From assembly GCF_002005225.1 (NCBI RefSeq), contig NZ_CP019724.1, forward strand, positions 372,001 to 436,000: 64,000 nucleotides of DNA. The letters are read 5' to 3'. A program made the position numbers and the translations under genes. Of the stretch, positions 1 through 8,800 are shown piece by piece. The notes under the pieces are model-generated. The model was given only the letters and a program-made list of their open reading frames with translations, did no database searches and was not told the DNA's origin. Position 1 is the first letter of the stretch. Each line of letters opens with the position of its first letter. The stretch is from Streptomyces pactum. Lineage in GTDB: Bacteria; Actinomycetota; Actinomycetes; Streptomycetales; Streptomycetaceae.

Positions 1-734
1 ATGGGCCCGGCGACTTCCTCCGGCGAGGTGCGGGCCGGGGCCAGGTGGTTCACCGCCGGGGCGACGGTGGCCAGGCCCAGCAGCGGACCGAGCAGCGCGA
101 CCGGCAGGAATCCGGCGAGGAGTACGTCGTCGGGCCGGGGGTCCATCAGCGTCGTCAGGGCGTCGAGTTGACCGGCGAGGGTGGAGTGGCGGTACTGAGC
201 GCCCTTCGGCCGCCCCGTGGAGCCGGACGTGAAGGCGATGAGGGCCGGTCCGTCGCCGTCGGACTCACGCGCGTGCGGGTGCGACGTACCGTCGGCCGCC
301 GCCCGGGTGACCAGTCGCCGTCCCATGGGGAGCGGTGCGGATCCGGTGACCAGGGGGATCCGGACGTGGGGACGGCCCCACCCCAGCGCCCGGCGGCCCA
401 GGTGGGCCAGCGGCTCCCCGATGAAGACGTCCGGGGTGATGTCCTGAAGGCAGCGGCCCACTTCGGCGCGCGGTTCGATCAGTACGGGTACGGCGCCGAG
501 CAGAACCAGCGCGTACGAGACGGCGGTGAGGTCGTGGGCGTCGCGGGTCATCACGACGGCCTTGTGGCCGGGCCGGACCCCCGCGTCGCGCAGGCCCTGG
601 GCGATGTGACGGCAGTGGCGCACCAGTTCGCCGCGGCGGGTCGTCCGAGAGGTTCCCTTACGGCTTTCGACGAGGGCGACGGCGTCGGGCCGCTCGGCCA
701 GACGCCCGGCGATGTCCGCGGCGGTCGTGGTCAT
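1..734 (-). CDS. oleC: OleC-like beta-lactone synthetase (AMP-dependent ligase superfamily), 3' end outside window
   Basis: The visible N-terminal ~244 residues are an ANL-superfamily adenylating enzyme. The P-loop-like motif [16 protein letters not shown] lies near residue 170 and is followed by LAGFLPVALLGPLLGLATV, a stretch I associate with OleC proteins rather than with general acyl-CoA ligases. OleC enzymes use ATP to cyclise a beta-hydroxy acid to a beta-lactone. The ATG at 734 overlaps the stop of the upstream oleB-like gene (ATGA, 4 nt), so the two are translationally coupled, and oleB is in turn coupled to oleA. The C-terminal half lies beyond the left edge. An ordinary fatty acyl-CoA/AMP ligase is possible, but the OleA and OleB partners make OleC the best call. 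An OleD-like reductase is not visible and could lie further left. Confidence 0.82.
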   Translation of the reverse strand, partial: MTTTAADIAGRLAERPDAVALVESRKGTSRTTRRGELVRHCRHIAQGLRDAGVRPGHKAVVMTRDAHDLTAVSYALVLLGAVPVLIEPRAEVGRCLQDITPDVFIGEPLAHLGRRALGWGRPHVRIPLVTGSAPLPMGRRLVTRAAADGTSHPHARESDGDGPALIAFTSGSTGRPKGAQYRHSTLAGQLDALTTLMDPRPDDVLLAGFLPVALLGPLLGLATVAPAVNHLAPARTSPEEVAGP

Positions 735-1672
735 GGGGCTCCCTGGAGGAAGTCACGGATGTGGTCGCCCAGTTCGGCCGCGGCGTCCTCCATGACGAAG
801 TGCCCGGCGCCGGGGAAGCGGTGGATGACGGCCTGCGGGCACCGGCGCGCCCACTCCTGAAGCAGGTCCGGGGTGAACACGGGATCGCGCATGCCCCACC
901 CGACGAGCAGGGGCAGGTCCCCCAGGCCGGCCCCGGTGCCGGAGGGTTCGAGCCGGTGCCACGCGGGGTCCGCGGGGCCGTGGGGAATCGCGCGCACGGC
1001 GTCGGTGACCGCCCGGCGCTCCGCGCGACGGGCGTAGGGCCGCAGGTAGGCCCGCCGCTCGGCCGGGAGCAGCGGGCGGTGGACTCCGGCCCGTACGGCG
1101 ACGCGGGCGAAGGCGTTGGTGGCGTGGACGAACGCGGCGACAGGCCGGTGATCACGGATCCAGCGCAGGTAGAACGGCAGCCGGAAACCGTCCGGGAAGG
1201 GGAAGGCCACGGTGTTGCAGACGACCAGCCGGGCCACGACGCCCGGGTTGCGCAGCGCCCAGGCGCATCCGAGCGGGCCGCCCCAGTCGTGCAGGACGAA
1301 CGTCCAGCCCCGCTCGGGCAGGCCCTCGTTCCGCACCAGGTGGCGGTGGAGGCTGTCCAGGCCTTCCAACTGGGCCTCGTAGGGGTCGGGCACCCCGTCC
1401 GCCGGCCGCAGGTGCCGGGACAGCCCGAAGCCCGGCAGGTCGGGGGCCAGACAGCGGGCGTGCGGGGCGAGCCGGTGCAGCAGCTTGCGCCAGACGTAGC
1501 TCCACGACGGGTTGCCGTGCAGGAACAGCACGGGCCGGCCGGAGCCGAGGTCGAGGTAGTGCTGGCCGGTGACCGGCACCCGCCGCCAGTGCCGGGGTGC
1601 GGGGTAGCCTGGCATCAGCCGTTCCAGTGCGGCGGGATCCGGTGCCGGGGCCTGTCCGGCTCGTGCGGTCAC
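731..1672 (-). CDS. oleB: OleB-like alpha/beta hydrolase (beta-lactone decarboxylase family)
   Basis: A 313-residue alpha/beta hydrolase of the haloalkane-dehalogenase-like branch. The oxyanion motif LFLHGNPSWSY is near residue 60, the nucleophile is an aspartate in FVLHDWGG (about D129), and the catalytic histidine is in GAGHFVMED (about H291). NTVAFPFP and NAFARVAVR in the cap region resemble OleB. OleB proteins remove CO2 from beta-lactones to give cis-olefins; retention or loss of this step decides whether a cluster yields an olefin or a beta-lactone. The GTG start at 1672 overlaps the oleA stop (GTGA) and the stop overlaps the oleC ATG, giving a tightly coupled three-gene operon. Longer upstream starts would run deep into oleA and lack homology. 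A generic epoxide hydrolase or dehalogenase is the alternative. Confidence 0.85.
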   Translation of the reverse strand: MTARAGQAPAPDPAALERLMPGYPAPRHWRRVPVTGQHYLDLGSGRPVLFLHGNPSWSYVWRKLLHRLAPHARCLAPDLPGFGLSRHLRPADGVPDPYEAQLEGLDSLHRHLVRNEGLPERGWTFVLHDWGGPLGCAWALRNPGVVARLVVCNTVAFPFPDGFRLPFYLRWIRDHRPVAAFVHATNAFARVAVRAGVHRPLLPAERRAYLRPYARRAERRAVTDAVRAIPHGPADPAWHRLEPSGTGAGLGDLPLLVGWGMRDPVFTPDLLQEWARRCPQAVIHRFPGAGHFVMEDAAAELGDHIRDFLQGAP

Positions 1673-2751
1673 CACCGGACGAGCGCCAGACCGAAGCTGA
1701 AGCCACTGGCCAGACCGATCATCGCCACCAGGTCCCCGCTCTCGATGCGGTCGGCCTCCCGCGCCTTGACCAGTTGCAAGGGCAGGGAGGCCGCCGCGCA
1801 GTTCCCGTGCTCGGCCACCGCGGGCATGCACCGGTCCTCGGGCAGGGAGAAGGTGTCGATCACCTCGCGGTACTGCGGCATGGCGATCTGGTGGAAGGCG
1901 ATGAAGGAGAAGGTGCCGGCCTGCGCGGCCCGGAGTTCGTCCCCGGCGGTGTCCAGGATCCGGGGGAGCACGTCGAGCGCGCTCTGCCGCAGGTCCCCGT
2001 TCAGCCGCAGGGTGGTGTGGTCGTCGTGGACGGAGAGGTGGTGCATGCTTCCGCCGCCGGCCACCGTGCAGGCCTCCCAGGCGGGAGAGTTGCTGACGAA
2101 CCGGAGGGACAGGATGCCGGGATCGCCGTCACCCGCGGGGCCGGCGGTGAGCACCATCGCGGCACCGGCGTCGGAGGCTGTGTAGCCGGGCAGTGCCCTG
2201 AGCAGGTCCTCACGGTCGGGGAGGTGCCAGCGGGTGGCCAGGGTGGAGGGTTCACCGCAGGCGATGAGGACCGTGCGGTAGCGGCCGGTCTCGATGAACG
2301 ACGCGGCCACCTCCATGCCGTTGAGGAAGCTGTTGCAGGCGTTCTTGACGTCGAACACCGGGCAGGAGGCGCCCAGTTTGGTGGCCACGAGGTGGGCGGT
2401 CGCGGGTTCGATCAGGTCCTGCGAGGTCGAGGCGAACAGCAGCAGGTCCACGTCGCCGATCTTCAGACCGGCTTCGTCGAGCGCGCTGCGGGCGGCTGCC
2501 ACGGCGAGGTCGGAGGAGTCCTCGCCGTCCTCGTGGACGTGGACCCCGCGCACACCGGTGAGATCCTCCAGCAGACCGGGCGGCGGGGAGTAACCCCCCG
2601 TCTCGGTGATCTTGGCGCGGGTTTCGTCCAAGGTCCGGTACCGGGACGGAAGATGAGCGGAGACGGCGGCGATACGGGCACGGATGGCTTCGGGCACCGG
2701 GTCACCGTAGCCGTTGCGGAACCGGTATGACGTATATGTAGTTACATTCAC
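1669..2751 (-). CDS. oleA: OleA-like thiolase-fold enzyme (head-to-head acyl condensation)
   Basis: A 360-residue KAS III/thiolase-fold enzyme with a complete Cys-His-Asn triad: FDVKNACNSF (C139), FIAFHQ (H287) and EHGNCAAAS (N317), numbered from the GTG at 2751. It also has a glutamate in LIEPATA (E115), at the place of the Glu that serves as general base in OleA and is absent from FabH. OleA joins two acyl thioesters without decarboxylation to a beta-keto acid. The C-terminus GLASGFSFGLALVRW has the OleA-type ending. The 2751 start puts the triad close to Xanthomonas OleA numbering; an ATG at 2799 and a GTG at 2697 are alternatives, and no strong Shine-Dalgarno decides. The gene heads the oleABC operon and diverges from the PKS. 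Confidence 0.85.
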   Translation of the reverse strand: MNVTTYTSYRFRNGYGDPVPEAIRARIAAVSAHLPSRYRTLDETRAKITETGGYSPPPGLLEDLTGVRGVHVHEDGEDSSDLAVAAARSALDEAGLKIGDVDLLLFASTSQDLIEPATAHLVATKLGASCPVFDVKNACNSFLNGMEVAASFIETGRYRTVLIACGEPSTLATRWHLPDREDLLRALPGYTASDAGAAMVLTAGPAGDGDPGILSLRFVSNSPAWEACTVAGGGSMHHLSVHDDHTTLRLNGDLRQSALDVLPRILDTAGDELRAAQAGTFSFIAFHQIAMPQYREVIDTFSLPEDRCMPAVAEHGNCAAASLPLQLVKAREADRIESGDLVAMIGLASGFSFGLALVRW

Positions 2752-2755
2752 TACA
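2737..2755. promoter_or_regulatory. Inverted repeat in the oleA/PKS divergent control region
   Basis: TGTAGT (2737-2742) and ACTACA (2750-2755) form perfect 6-bp arms around a 7-bp spacer, in an AT-richer patch within very GC-rich DNA. The site overlaps the proposed oleA GTG codon (2749-2751) and lies about 100 bp upstream of the PKS start. The geometry suits a dimeric GntR- or TetR-type regulator. No regulator gene adjoins it inside the window. If oleA really starts at GTG 2697, the site would sit in its leader. Confidence 0.4.
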
Positions 2756-2854
2756 ACGGGTGCTATGCAGCGAATCCTTCCACTCGCCGCCCGCTTCATC
2801 CTCTTCAATCCGCACGAAGGCCAGTGATCGGCGTGAAGGGGCGGGAACTTGGCG

Positions 2855-5800
2855 ATGCAGCAGCTTGAACGGGCCGTGGCGGTGGTGGGCGTGGGGTGCC
2901 GGCTTCCCGGAGGCATCACCGACCTGGACGGCCTGTGGGCCGTGTTGCGCGACGGGCGCGACGTGGTCGGCGAGATGCCCGCCGACCGGCTGCCCCGCGA
3001 CCGGATCGTCGACCCGGGAGGCGTGCGGCCTGGCCGCAGCTACACCGCCGCCGGCGGTTTCCTCGAGGACGTCGCCTCGTTCGACGCCGCCTACTTCGGC
3101 ATGTCCCCCGCGGAGGCCCGGCACACCGACCCGCAACAGCGGCTGCTGCTGGAGATGGCCGCCGAGGCACTGGACGACGCCGCCATCCCCGCCGAGTCAC
3201 TGGCCGGGTCGGACACCTGCGTGTACGTGGGCGTCTCCGACCCCGGTTACGGCGTGAACCTGTCGATGATGCAGGACCACACCAGCCCGCACACCATGCC
3301 CGGCGCCACCCTGTCCATCACGGCGAACCGGATGTCGTACGCCTTCGACCTGCGCGGGCCGAGCATGGCCGTGGACACGGCCTGCTCCTCCGCCCTGGTC
3401 GCCCTGGACCGGGCCTGCCGCACCCTGCGCGAGGGCCCGGGCCGCGTCGCCCTGGTCGGCGGCGTCAACGTGCTGTCCAACCCCTACTCCTTCGCCGGAT
3501 TCTCCTACGCGGGCATGCTGTCGCGGCGCGGACGCTGCGCGGCGTTCTCCGCCGACGCCGACGGGTTCGTCCGCGCGGAGGGCGGCGCAGTGCTCGTCCT
3601 CAAGCGCCTCGCGGACGCGGTGGCGGACGGCGACCGCGTCCACGCCGTACTGGCCGCCACCGGCAACAACACCGACGGCCGCAGCACCGGAATGATCGTG
3701 CCCAGCGCCGAGACCCAGGAGGCGCTGCTGCACACGGTCTACGCGGAGGCCGGGATCGACGCGGACGACCTGGTGTACGTCGAGGCCCACGGCACCGGCA
3801 CCCAGGCCGGCGACCCGGCGGAGGCCGAGGCCATCGGCCGGGCCCTGGGCCGGCGCCGCAACCGCGGGCCGCTGCCGATCGGCTCGGTGAAGACGAACAT
3901 CGGCCACCTGGAACCCGCCGCCGGAATGGCCGGCCTGCTCAAGGCGATCCTGGTCCTGCGCCACCGGCTGGTACCGGCGTCCCTGCACGCCCTTCCCCTC
4001 AACCCCCGCATCGACTTCGACGGCCTGGGACTGGCCCCCGCCGTCGACCCCGTACCGCTGGCCCCGGGACAGCGGGCGGCCGTCGGAGTGAGCGCCTTCG
4101 GATTCGGCGGAGCCAACGCCCACGCCGTCGTCGTCCAGCCGCCCGCCGCCCGGCGGCCCGAGCCGGGCCCGGTGCCGGACGGTCGCCCGCTGCCCCTCGT
4201 CGTCTCCGCCCGGTCCGCCAAGGCGCTGAAGCGGATGATCGCCCGTATGGCGGAGCGACTGCGGAACACCGAGCCGGCGGACTTCTACGACGTGGCCCAC
4301 ACCAGCACCGTACGGCGCACAGCGCACCCGCACCGTGCCGCCGTACTGGCCGCCGACCCGCGAGAGGCCGCCCGGCAGTTGGACCGGCTGACGGCCGCGG
4401 AGCCCGCGAACGGGGCCATGGTGCGCGCCGGCGAGCGGGACGGGATCGCGTTCGCGTTCTCCGGCAACGCCTCCCAGTGGCCGGGCATGGCCGCCGACCT
4501 GCTGCGGAGCGAACCGGTCTTCCGAAGGGCCGTCCAGGACGCCGACGCGGCCCTCGCACCCCACCTGGGCTGGTCGGTGGCCAAGGAACTGGCCCACCCC
4601 TCACCCCGGAAATGGCAGCGCACCGAGGTGGCCCAGCCCGCCCTCTTCGCCGTGCAGGTGGGCCTCACCGCGCTGCTGGCCTCGCACGGGGTGCGCCCGC
4701 GGGCGGTGACCGGACACAGCGTCGGCGAGGTCGCCGCCGCCCTCGCCGCCGGGGTCCTCACCCTGGACCAGGCCGCGTTGGTGATCGCCGAACGCAGCCG
4801 CGCCCAGGGTGCCACGGCGGGCCGGGGCCGGATGGCCGCCGTCGGCCTGCCCGAGGCCGAGGCACGCGAGGAACTGCTCCGCCACGACGGCGCGCTGGAG
4901 ATCGCGGGGATCAACAGCGACCGGGACGTGACCGTCGCCGGGGACGCCGACGCGCTCGCGGCCTGGGGAGCCGAAATGACCGGCCGCGGCGTCTTCTTCC
5001 GCGAACTGGACCTCGACTACGCCTTCCACAGCCGGGCCATGGACCCCATCAGGAAGCCGCTGCTCGACGCCCTCGACGGACTCGAACCCGCCCCGGCCCG
5101 CGTCCCGTTCGTCTCCACCGTCACCGGCACCCCGCTGGACGGGCCCGAACTCGACGCCGCGTACTGGTGGCGCAACGTCCGTGAACCCGTACGGTTCGCC
5201 GAGGCCGCCGCCCACCTCGCCACCGAGCACGCCGGCGTCCTGGTCGAGATCGGACCGCACCCGGTGCTGCGCCCCTACCTGCGCCACACCGGCGCCCTCT
5301 GCGTCACCACCCTGCACCGCGACGGGGACGGCCTGCGCGAGACCGCGGCGGCCGTCGCCGCCGCACTCGCCGCCGACACCGCGACCGACTGGCGGCACCA
5401 CTTCCCCCGCCCCGGCCGGGTGGCCGACCTGCCCGCCTACGCATGGCAGCACGAACGGCACTGGCACGGCACCGCGCAGGACCTGGTCGCCCACACCAGC
5501 GGCAGCGGCCTGCTGGACCATCCGCTGGTGGGCGAACGGATGCCCGCCCCGCACCCCGTGTGGCACGGCACCGTCGAGCCGCAACTGGTGCCCTGGCTGG
5601 GCGACCACAGGATCGGCAGCGACGTCCTCATGCCGGCCGCCGCCTACGTGGAGATGGCCCTGAGCGCCGGTCGCCGCGCCATGGACCGCCCGGTCGAGGT
5701 ACGGCACCTGGAGATCGGCCGTCCACTCTCCCTGCGGTGGCCGGACCCGACGCCGGTCGCCCTGCAGACCGCGGTCGCCCTCGACGACGGCGCCGTGACC

Positions 5801-8800
5801 ATCAGCGTCCGTGAGGAACACGGCGGTGAGTGCCTGCCCGTGGTACGCGCACAGGTCCGTAGCCTGCTCGGTACGGCACCGGCCCCGCTCGACGTCGGCA
5901 CGCTCCGGGCCCGCTGCGACCGGAGCGTCGACGGCACGGGCTTCTACCGCATGTGCCACGGCATCGGTCTGCACTGCGGGCCGGACTTCCAGCTCATCGA
6001 CCGCGTCGACACCGGCGACGGCGAGGCACTGGTCAGCTACCGGCTGGAGCACCCCGCCGACGCCTACACCGCCCATCCGGTCCTGATCGACGCACCATTG
6101 CAGGCCACCGTGGCCCTCGCCGAGGCGCAGGGGGAATCCGCCGCGTTCCTCCCGACCGTGTTCGGAGCCGTACGCGTGTGGCGCACCCCGGCGCCCACCG
6201 GTGTCGTACATCTGCGCCGCCGCAGCCGCAGCGCCAACGAGATGTGCTGGGACATCACCTACGCCGACACCGACGGCACGGTGACCGTCGAGATCGACGG
6301 CTGCCGCACCCGCCGGGCACACCTGGCCGAACACACCCCGCTGACCGTCCAGCGCACCGTCCTCAGGGCCGCCCCCCACCCGGGGGCCGCCGCCCCGCCC
6401 TCCCCGCTCCCCACGCCCATCGAGGTGGCATCCGCGGCCGAGCCGCGCATCGCCGCCGCACGCGCCGCCCTGGACGACAGCGGCCACCCCCGGTTCACCG
6501 CGGCCGCCGAGCAGACCGGCGCCCATTGCTGGGCCGGGACGCTGCGCGGTCTTCTCGCCGACCCGGCGGCCCCGTTCTCGATGGACGACCTGGTGGCCGG
6601 GGGCCTCCAGCCCCGGCACCGACGGCTCGCCCGGCTGATGCTGCCCCTGCTGGCCGAGCACGGTCTCGCCCGGCCGACAGGGGAGACCTGGCAGCTCACC
6701 GGCGCACAGATGCAGGCCGAGGCCCTGCTGCGCGCCCTGGTCGAGGACCATCCCGCCTACGGCGCCGAGACACTGCTCCTCAACCGGCACCTGCGCCGAC
6801 TGCCCGACGTGGTGCGGGGACACGCCGACGCACGTGAACTTCTGCCGGCCGGGGACAGCGCCTACGAGCAACTCCACGAGTCCGGCCCCGCCCACCGCTT
6901 CGCCCACCGAGCCGTGCAGGCCCTGCTCGGTGACATCGTCGCCCGCTGGCCCGCCGACCGCCCGCTGCGCGTCCTGGAGTTCGGCGCGACCACCACCGCC
7001 CTGGCGGCCGCGGTCCTGCCCGTGCTGCCGGCCGACCGGACCCGCTACACGTGCACCGCACCCGCCGGCAGTACCCTCACCCGCGCCGAGCACCGCTTCG
7101 CGGCCCACGACTTCGTCGACTACCGGACTCTCAACACGGACGCCGACCCGGCCGACCAGGGTCTGCCCCGAGGCGGATACGACCTCGTCCTGACGGGGGA
7201 CGCCCTGCACACCACCACCGACCTGGCCGCGACCCTGCGCCGGCTGCACGGCGTGCTGGCCCCCGGCGGACACCTGCTGGCCACCGAACCGCACCACGCC
7301 CCGCTCCAGGCCCTGCTGTACGGCACGCTGAACGACTTCTGGGAGCGTGGGGACCACACCCTGCGTCCGGTGTCCCGCGTTCTCGCCCGGGACCGGTGGA
7401 CACCGCTGCTGCACCGGTGCGGCTTCTCCGGTGTGGCGCAGACCGGGCCCGAGGACCGCTCCGTCCTCCTCGCCGCGGCGGACCACAGCCAGGCGGTGGC
7501 CACCACCGGGACGGCGCGGCCGGTTCCGGGCACCACCTGGGTGATCGCCGTCGAGGACGGCACCGAGACGGCGACCGCGCGAGCTCTCGCCGCCCGCCTC
7601 GGGAAGGCCACCGTGATCACCGCCCCCGACGAGGCCGCCACCTGGAGTGCGGCCCTGCCCACGGACCCCGATCCGCGCGTCGTCCTGCTGCTCGCCGCAC
7701 CCGGCCCGCACGAGACCGTCACGCGGACCACCCGCCGCGCGGCCCTCCTGCGCTCCCTGGCCACCGCCTGCGACGGCCTGAAGGGCGGAACCAGCCCTCA
7801 GGTATGGCTCGTCACACGCCCGACCGGCCTCTTCCCGGCCCCGGAGCAGCCGGCGCACCCGGTGGACGCGGCCGTCTGGGCGGCCTGCCGCACCCTCGCC
7901 AACGAGCGCCCGGACCTGTTCCTGTGCCGCCTGTCCTGCCACCGCACCGGTGACGCCGACACCGACGCCCGCCGCCTGGCCGGCGAACTTCTCGCACCCG
8001 GTGACGACGACCGGAGCGCTCGGGAGGACGAGATCATTCTGACCGCACGGGGCAGGTTCGTGCCCCGGCAGGTACAGCACCCGGTGAACGAGCCCCCGGG
8101 CGTCCCCGCCGGCACGCCGTTCATCCTGGAAGCCCGTGACCCGGGCCTGCACCGGCGGCTTGTCTGGCGGCAGACGCAGGAGCCCGAGCCCGGACCGGGC
8201 GAGGTGGTACTGGAGATGCGGGCCGTGGCCCTGAACTACCGCGACCCCATGCGGGCCAACGGCCTGCTTCCGCCCGAAGCGGTGGAGAACAGTCCGCTCG
8301 GCCGCGGACTGGGCACCGACGGCGCCGGCGTCGTGCGTGCCGTGGGAGCGGGGGTACGGGACCTGAAGCCCGGCGACCGGGTCTGCGGCCTCGTGCCCGC
8401 CGCACTCGCCTCGCACGCGACGACCCCCGCCCTCGCCGTCGTCCGCGTTCCCGACGAGATGAGCTTCACGGAGGCGGCGACCTTCCCCGTCGCCTTCCTG
8501 ACCGTCCACCAGACCCTGGTCCACCAGGCCCGTCTCGGTGCCGGGGAGACCGTGCTCGTCCACGGCGGAGCCGGGGCGGTGGGTCTGGCCGTCCTGCAGT
8601 GCGCCCGCCGGCAGGGCGCCCGCGTCATCGCCACCGCCGGCACGGAGACCAAGCGGGACCTGCTGCGCACGCTCGGCGTCGAGCACGTACTCGACTCCCG
8701 CAGTCTGGACTTCGTCCCCCGGGTGCGAGAGCTGACCGATGGTCAGGGCGTGGACGTCGTGGTGAACTCCCTCAGCGGCGAGGCCATCGCCCAGGGCCTC

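Noticed and set aside
1669..2751. Calling the condensing enzyme FabH (initiation KAS III)
   Set aside because: The LIEPATA glutamate, OleA-type triad positions and C-terminus, and the coupled OleB/OleC partners favour OleA.
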